Below are positions 6,874 to 10,708 of a stretch of DNA of 10,708 bases, in pieces. The notes under the pieces were generated by a model. The model worked only from the letters and a program-made list of their open reading frames with translations. It was not told the origin of the DNA and made no database searches. Source of the stretch: Candidatus Omnitrophota bacterium (GTDB taxonomy: Bacteria; Omnitrophota; Gorgyraeia; 2-02-FULL-51-18; JAGOUK01); NCBI GenBank assembly GCA_018061225.1, contig JAGOUK010000022.1, forward strand, positions 1 through 10,708, in the 5' to 3' direction. Within the stretch, counting starts at the first letter, position 1, and every line of letters begins with the position of its first letter. A program made the position numbers and the translations under genes.

Positions 6874-7590
6874 ATGCTGAACGGCCTTTTGCTTATCGAT
6901 AAGCCAATCCTTTACACCAGCCATGATGTTGTGGATGTGGTGCGGCGTGTGTTGGGTGAACGCCGCGTCGGTCACGCCGGAACACTGGATCCAATGGCGA
7001 CGGGCTTGCTCGTCGTTATGGTGGGTCCTGCCACATCCCATTTTGAGTCCTTGAGCGGCGATGACAAGGGGTATCAAGGCATCCTGACATTGGGATATTC
7101 CACGGCGACACAGGACACGGAAGGTATCATCACCTCCACGGGCGATGCGGCCGGCGTCACCGCTGAAGCGCTTGAAGACATCTTTAGCGGATTTGTCGGG
7201 CCTGGTGAGCAGACCGCGCCGCTTTACTCCGCCGCCAAGAACAAGGGCCGCAAAGGATATGAAGCTGCCCGCCGAGGTTTGGCCGACACGTTCACGCCAC
7301 CGGTCAAACAGATCAACATCAGCGAACTCACGCTAAATGCCTTTGCAAATCCGGACGGATACTTTTCATGCCGTGTCAGCCGGGGGACTTATATCCGGAC
7401 GCTGGTTTCTGATATCGGGCAAAAGGCCGGAGTGCCCGCAACGCTCACTGCTTTGCGCAGAACTTCCTGCGGTTTATTCAACCTGTCGGATGCCGTGACT
7501 CTCAAAGAACTCCGATCGATGGGCGCGTCCAAAATATCTGATCATCTGCAGGCGCAGCTCGAAGCCGCCGCGCCCAAACTTCGCCGATGA
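6874..7590 (+). CDS. truB: tRNA pseudouridine(55) synthase TruB (short form)
   Basis: Converts U55 of the tRNA T-loop to pseudouridine. The 238-residue protein carries the catalytic segment RVGHAGTLDPMATGLL with nucleophile Asp39, the active-site tyrosine in DKGYQG (about 66), the thumb region (APLYSAAKNKGRKGYEAARRG) and SRGTYIRTL with the conserved Arg. It stops shortly after the catalytic domain, so the C-terminal PUA domain or tail found in longer TruB proteins (E. coli is just over 310 residues) is absent. Two usually conserved spots differ: the first motif reads DKPILYTS where KPxGxTS is normal, and the QxPPxYSA motif reads QTAPLYSA. The key catalytic Asp is intact, so it is likely active. 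There is no visible Shine-Dalgarno, suggesting coupling to rbfA; its stop overlaps the ribF start by ATGA. Confidence 0.94.
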   Translation: MLNGLLLIDKPILYTSHDVVDVVRRVLGERRVGHAGTLDPMATGLLVVMVGPATSHFESLSGDDKGYQGILTLGYSTATQDTEGIITSTGDAAGVTAEALEDIFSGFVGPGEQTAPLYSAAKNKGRKGYEAARRGLADTFTPPVKQINISELTLNAFANPDGYFSCRVSRGTYIRTLVSDIGQKAGVPATLTALRRTSCGLFNLSDAVTLKELRSMGASKISDHLQAQLEAAAPKLRR

Positions 7591-8546
7591 ATATCGTCCG
7601 AGATTGGAAAAAAGCACGGCTCCAAAAAACCGCTGTCGCGATCGGTGTTTTTGACGGAGTGCACAGAGGGCATCGCGCCATTCTGAATGCCGCCGTTTCC
7701 GCGGCGCGCCGAAACGGGCTTACACCTGTCGCGCTGACGATGGATCCGCATCCCTCAAGCGTGTTGAGGCCCGATCATCCGACCCGCCTGCTATACAGCC
7801 TGAATCACCGACTTCAGCTCATTGAGGAATCCGGCATAAAGACCGTTGTGGTTCTCAAATTCACCTCCGCCTTCGCGCGTATCACGGCGGCTGATTTTAT
7901 GCGCCGCATCTTGATTGAGCGTATGGGAGCAAAGGCGATTTTGGTCGGAGGAAACTTTCGATTTGGGCGCAGAGCCGAGGGGGATGTGAATTTTTTAAAA
8001 AAAGAAGCTATTCCTCTTGGCTGCGCGGTCCGGGCTATTGCACCGGTCCGTCTGGATGGGGCGGCGGTTTCTTCGAGCCGCGTGCGCGAGGCCGTGGCCG
8101 GAGGTGATTTGGATACCGCAACTAGGTTACTGGGACGTCCTTATGGGCTGTTGGGTGAAGTGGTGCGCGGGGACGGCCGGGGCCGGTCGCTCGGCTTTCC
8201 GACCCTCAATCTTTGCCTGGACCACGAGCTGCTTCCTCCGCCGGGCGTGTACGCGGTTTGGGCGAGGACGGGGGATCGCTGTTATCCGGGCGTGTTTCAT
8301 CTGGGGCCGAGGCCGACCTTTGATTCCGCCGTTCTCAGAGCGGAGTGTCATCTGCTGGCCGACCCCGGCCGGAGCTTATACGGAAAGCGATTTGAATTGA
8401 TCCCGGTTAAATATCTCCGCGGGGTGCGCAAATTTAAGGGGCCGGAGGCTCTGGCCGCGCAAATTCGCCGCGATATCAATTTTGCCCTCCCGGCTTTACA
8501 AAGGCCCCCCAAGCGGGTATACTACTTCCTTCACAAGGGAAGATAG
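7587..8546 (+). CDS. ribF: Bifunctional riboflavin kinase / FMN adenylyltransferase
   Basis: Makes FMN from riboflavin and then FAD from FMN, using ATP in both steps; cytosolic. The 319 residues split into an N-terminal nucleotidyltransferase domain and a C-terminal kinase domain. The first has GVFDGVHRGHR (residues 20-30) as the HxGH-type ATP motif, MDPHP (52-56), GGNFRFG (121-127) and the SSSRVRE motif (162-168). The second has GDGRGRSLGFPTLN (195-208), PPPGVYAV (217-224), LGPRPTF (239-245), the probable catalytic Glu253 in AECHLL, and LYGKRFEL leading to the final helices. The start overlaps the truB stop (ATGA). The last 50 bases double as the rpsO promoter region. No FMN riboswitch is seen, in keeping with a housekeeping gene. 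Confidence 0.97.
   Translation: MNIVRDWKKARLQKTAVAIGVFDGVHRGHRAILNAAVSAARRNGLTPVALTMDPHPSSVLRPDHPTRLLYSLNHRLQLIEESGIKTVVVLKFTSAFARITAADFMRRILIERMGAKAILVGGNFRFGRRAEGDVNFLKKEAIPLGCAVRAIAPVRLDGAAVSSSRVREAVAGGDLDTATRLLGRPYGLLGEVVRGDGRGRSLGFPTLNLCLDHELLPPPGVYAVWARTGDRCYPGVFHLGPRPTFDSAVLRAECHLLADPGRSLYGKRFELIPVKYLRGVRKFKGPEALAAQIRRDINFALPALQRPPKRVYYFLHKGR
8495..8523 (+). promoter_or_regulatory. Sigma-70-type promoter for rpsO-pnp
   Basis: TTTACA (8495-8500) and TATACT (8518-8523) are each 5 of 6 matches to the -35 and -10 consensus, with an optimal 17-base spacer. Transcription would begin near 8530, inside the last codons of ribF, leaving a leader of about 40 bases before rpsO. It is the best promoter match I found in the window. 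That it functions is inference from the match and position. Confidence 0.7.
8525..8542 (+). other. Small hairpin at the ribF end / rpsO leader
   Basis: CTTCCTT (8525-8531) pairs with AAGGGAAG-type bases at 8536-8542 around a CACA loop: seven pairs including one G-U. It overlaps the predicted start of the rpsO transcript, so it could form fully only in read-through mRNA from ribF. It has no T-run, so it is not a terminator. It may be chance. Confidence 0.3.
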
Positions 8547-8550
8547 AGAG

Positions 8551-8556
8551 AAGGAG
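8551..8556 (+). promoter_or_regulatory. Shine-Dalgarno of rpsO
   Basis: AAGGAG in a purine-rich stretch, 12 bases before ATG 8569. It supports this ATG, which gives the standard 89-residue S15, over upstream in-frame starts within ribF. Confidence 0.7.
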
Positions 8557-8568
8557 AAAAGGCATTTT

Positions 8569-8838
8569 ATGGCCCTCACTAAAGAAAATAAGCAATTGGT
8601 CATCACCGGCTTTCAGGAAAGCCCCAAAGACACGGGGTCCTGCAAAGTTCAGATCGCCATCCTCACAGAACGTATCAATTCGCTGTCCGATCACTTCAAG
8701 GCCCACGTCAAGGATAACCATTCCCGTCGCGGCCTCTTGATGCTCGTGTCCAAGCGCCGCCGCCTCCTGAACTACGTCCAGAAGCGCAGCCAAGCCGAAT
8801 ACGAAGAACTCATTCAGCGCCTTAAGATCCGCAAATAA
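8569..8838 (+). CDS. rpsO: 30S ribosomal protein S15
   Basis: Primary 16S rRNA-binding protein that nucleates the central domain (platform) of the 30S subunit and contacts 23S rRNA in an intersubunit bridge. The product is 89 residues, exactly the usual length. Recognisable segments are DTGSCKVQIAILTERI (about 21-36) and the signature HFKAHVKDNHSRRGLLMLVS (about 42-61), with the conserved His/Asp/Ser rRNA-contact residues, then KRRRLLNYVQKRS and the basic end RLKIRK. The frame is open further upstream, but the earlier starts lie in ribF and lack homology. It has its own predicted promoter (8495-8523) and a strong ribosome binding site, consistent with high expression. In several bacteria S15 represses its own mRNA through leader structure; I cannot identify a known leader class here. 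Confidence 0.98.
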   Translation: MALTKENKQLVITGFQESPKDTGSCKVQIAILTERINSLSDHFKAHVKDNHSRRGLLMLVSKRRRLLNYVQKRSQAEYEELIQRLKIRK

Positions 8839-8859
8839 CACGAAAGTACAATTTCAGAC

Positions 8860-10708
8860 ATGACTACCAAGACGAGTGAACTCTCTCTTGGCAATGGGAA
8901 ACTCATTGCCAAAACCGGGCATGTTGCCCGGCAAGCCCACGGAGCGGTTACGCTCCAGTTTGGCGAAACGATGCTTCTGGCCACTGTTTGCGCCTCCGCA
9001 TCCGTTAAAGAAGGCCAGGACTTTTTTCCCCTGACCGTTGAATACCAGGAAAAAATGTACGCCGCGGGCATGATCCCGGGCAGTTTTTTTAAGCGTGAAG
9101 GCAAGGCAACCGAGAAGGAAGTGCTGACCTCGCGTCTCACCGACCGTCCGATTCGCCCGCTGTTCCCGGACAGCTTTTTGAACGAAGTTCAGATCGTTGT
9201 TCAGGTTCTTTCCGCCGACGGCGTGAATGAGCCTGACGTGTGGTCGGTCAACGGCGCCTCGATGGCGTTGATGCTTTCGGGCCTTCCTTTCCTCGGCCCC
9301 GTGGGCTGTGTCCGCGTTGCTGAGATCGACGGAGCATTCCAGCTCAATCCGATCGCCGAAGACATGAAGCGCGCGACTCTCGACCTCGTGGTCGCCGGTA
9401 CCCGTGAAGGCGTTACGATGATCGAGTCTGAAGCCAAAGAAATCAACGAAGTGCGCATGATCGAAGCTCTCAAGTTTGGTCATGACGCGATCAAGCAGAT
9501 TTGCGACTTCCAGGAAGCTTTTGCCAAAGACATCGCCCGCAAGAAGGTGGAAGTCACGGCCAAGGACCATTGTGAAGAAGCCTACAAAAAGGTCTCCGAG
9601 ATCGCCGTTCCGGCGTTCGAAAAGATCAATCAGCCCCACATCAAGCAGGATCGGGATGCCGCAATCAAGCAATTGACCGCGGATATCACGGCCAAGCTGG
9701 TAACTCCGGATTCCGGAATCGACAAGGGGACTGTCGCCAAGATCGTTCATGACATTGAATACGATGAAGTTCGTAAATTCATCCTCAAGCAGCGCAAGCG
9801 CGTTGACGGCCGCGCTCTCAATGAGATCCGCCAGATCACCGGCGAAGTGGGTATTCTCCCGCGCGCTCATGGTTCAGCGCTTTTCACACGCGGACAGACG
9901 CAGAGTTTGGGCGTGATCACGCTCGGTACTTCACGTGACGAGCAGCTCATTGAGTCCTATGAAGGCGTGAGCTACCGCAACTTCATGCTTCACTACAACT
10001 TCCCGCCGTTCTCGGTGGGTGAAGTGAAGATGATGCGCGGACCCGGCCGCCGCGAAGTTGGTCATGGCGCGCTCGCCCTCCGTGGTCTGGCTGCCGTGAT
10101 CCCGAGCAAGGAAGAATTCCCGTACACCGTCCGATACGTCTCCGAAATCCTGGAATCCAACGGGTCCTCCTCAATGGCAACGATCTGCGCGGGAACCCTC
10201 GCGCTCATGGATGCCGGCGTTCCCATCAAGGCCCCCGTCAGCGGTATCGCGATGGGCTTGATCAAGGAAGGTGAGGACTGGGCGGTTCTTTCGGATATCG
10301 CGGGCGTGGAAGATCATCTTGGCGATATGGACTTCAAGGTCGCCGGAACCTCCAAGGGCATCACGACGCTGCAGCTCGACATCAAGCTTAAAGAAGGATT
10401 GGCCTTCAGCATTCTTCAAAAAGCGCTGGAGCAGGCGAACGAAGGCCGCGCGCATATTCTCGGCAAAATGCTCGAGACGATGTCCGTGACGCGCGACAAC
10501 CTCTCTCCGTACGCGCCCCGCATCACAACGATCAAGATCGCGGTCGACAAGATCAGCGAGCTCATCGGTCCCGGCGGCCGCATGATCCGCAAGATCACGG
10601 CGGATTCCGGCTGTCAGCTCGAGGTTGAAGATGACGGCTCCGTGAAGATTTCGTCCCGTGATGAGAAGTCCTGTGCCAAAGCATTGGAACTTATCCGGTA
10701 CATCTCAC
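8860..10708 (+). CDS. pnp: Polynucleotide phosphorylase (3'-truncated)
   Basis: 3'-to-5' phosphorolytic exoribonuclease and degradosome component; forms a trimeric ring. The first 616 codons are present and the frame runs off the window. Domains in order: first RNase PH domain (about 10-140, GHVARQAHGAVTLQFGETM, then SRLTDRPIRPLFP); alpha-helical linker (about 200-300); second, catalytic RNase PH domain (about 310-530) beginning KRVDGRALNEIRQI and including RGQTQSLGVITLG, FPPFSVGE and GPGRREVGHG; and a KH domain with GPGG at 570-573. Active-site residues are present in VEDHLGDMDFKVAGT: D485, D491 and K493. The S1 domain lies beyond the end. ATG 8860 is the only start after the rpsO stop; it has no clear Shine-Dalgarno, and the gap is 21 bases. 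Two hairpins lie in codons 10-24. Confidence 0.98.
   Translation, partial: MTTKTSELSLGNGKLIAKTGHVARQAHGAVTLQFGETMLLATVCASASVKEGQDFFPLTVEYQEKMYAAGMIPGSFFKREGKATEKEVLTSRLTDRPIRPLFPDSFLNEVQIVVQVLSADGVNEPDVWSVNGASMALMLSGLPFLGPVGCVRVAEIDGAFQLNPIAEDMKRATLDLVVAGTREGVTMIESEAKEINEVRMIEALKFGHDAIKQICDFQEAFAKDIARKKVEVTAKDHCEEAYKKVSEIAVPAFEKINQPHIKQDRDAAIKQLTADITAKLVTPDSGIDKGTVAKIVHDIEYDEVRKFILKQRKRVDGRALNEIRQITGEVGILPRAHGSALFTRGQTQSLGVITLGTSRDEQLIESYEGVSYRNFMLHYNFPPFSVGEVKMMRGPGRREVGHGALALRGLAAVIPSKEEFPYTVRYVSEILESNGSSSMATICAGTLALMDAGVPIKAPVSGIAMGLIKEGEDWAVLSDIAGVEDHLGDMDFKVAGTSKGITTLQLDIKLKEGLAFSILQKALEQANEGRAHILGKMLETMSVTRDNLSPYAPRITTIKIAVDKISELIGPGGRMIRKITADSGCQLEVEDDGSVKISSRDEKSCAKALELIRYIS
8888..8912 (+). 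promoter_or_regulatory. Hairpin 1 inside the pnp start region
   Basis: TTGGCAATG (8888-8896) and CATTGCCAA (8904-8912) are perfect 9-base inverted repeats. In RNA the stem can extend by a G-U and a G-C pair to an AAA loop. It starts 28 bases after the first base of pnp. No T-run follows, so it is not an intrinsic terminator. The structure is seen directly; a role in pnp translation or mRNA decay is inference. Confidence 0.5.
8915..8931 (+). promoter_or_regulatory. Hairpin 2 inside the pnp start region
   Basis: CCGGGCA (8915-8921) and TGCCCGG (8925-8931) form a perfect 7-base-pair, GC-rich stem with a TGT loop, only two bases (AA) after hairpin 1, so the two stems could stack. It lies in codons 19-24 of pnp. 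No T-run follows. Confidence 0.5.

Noticed and set aside
6862..6874. Run of six T after the rbfA stop as a possible terminator
   Set aside because: No strong stem precedes it (only short 4-6 bp matches with large loops), and truB starts within 10 bases, so termination here would be unlikely.
8854..9870. A 338-codon open frame on the - strand opposite pnp
   Set aside because: pnp on the + strand is unmistakable, with catalytic motifs throughout. The antisense frame has no recognisable domain and arises from the biased codons of a highly expressed gene.

Overview
The window is a dense, single-strand bacterial stretch: eleven genes all read on the + strand, separated by gaps of at most about 30 bases or by short overlaps. 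There is no room for stand-alone RNA genes, and I see no mobile elements or CRISPR repeats. Base composition is moderately GC-rich throughout. The cell appears to be Gram-negative-like, since one gene encodes a putative lipoprotein with a signal peptide. The gene order (ligA - small lipoprotein - xerD - rbfA - truB - ribF - rpsO - pnp) and the frequent TTG/GTG starts fit an uncultivated lineage rather than a model proteobacterium. Omnitrophota or another PVC-like group is my guess, held with low confidence.

Region 1 (1-1821) is the end of a surface-polymer or natural-product type module. It holds the C-terminal part of a NodU/CmcH-family carbamoyltransferase, then a small SxtJ-like multi-pass membrane protein, then a 52-residue DUF5989 single-pass membrane protein. 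These three families are repeatedly found together, but the role of the two small membrane partners is not established.

Region 2 (about 1835-4982) holds housekeeping enzymes: a CysQ-type 3'(2'),5'-bisphosphate nucleotidase, an acylphosphatase whose GTG start lies inside the end of cysQ, and a complete NAD-dependent DNA ligase with all catalytic and zinc-binding residues. ligA overlaps the next gene by ATGA.

Region 3 (4979-6415) has an unrecognised small putative lipoprotein followed by a full-length XerD tyrosine recombinase. Both lie between ligA and the ribosome/RNA genes.

Region 4 (6436-10708) is the classic translation and RNA-metabolism string rbfA - truB - ribF - rpsO - pnp. These encode a 30S maturation factor, the tRNA Psi55 synthase (short, without a PUA domain), the bifunctional riboflavin kinase/FAD synthetase, ribosomal protein S15, and polynucleotide phosphorylase (cut by the window end inside the KH domain). 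The usual upstream partners nusA-infB are absent next to rbfA; xerD takes their place. A near-consensus sigma-70 promoter lies in the 3' end of ribF and should give rpsO-pnp its own transcription. Two back-to-back perfect hairpins lie in the first 25 codons of pnp, a candidate for post-transcriptional control that the protein annotation does not explain.
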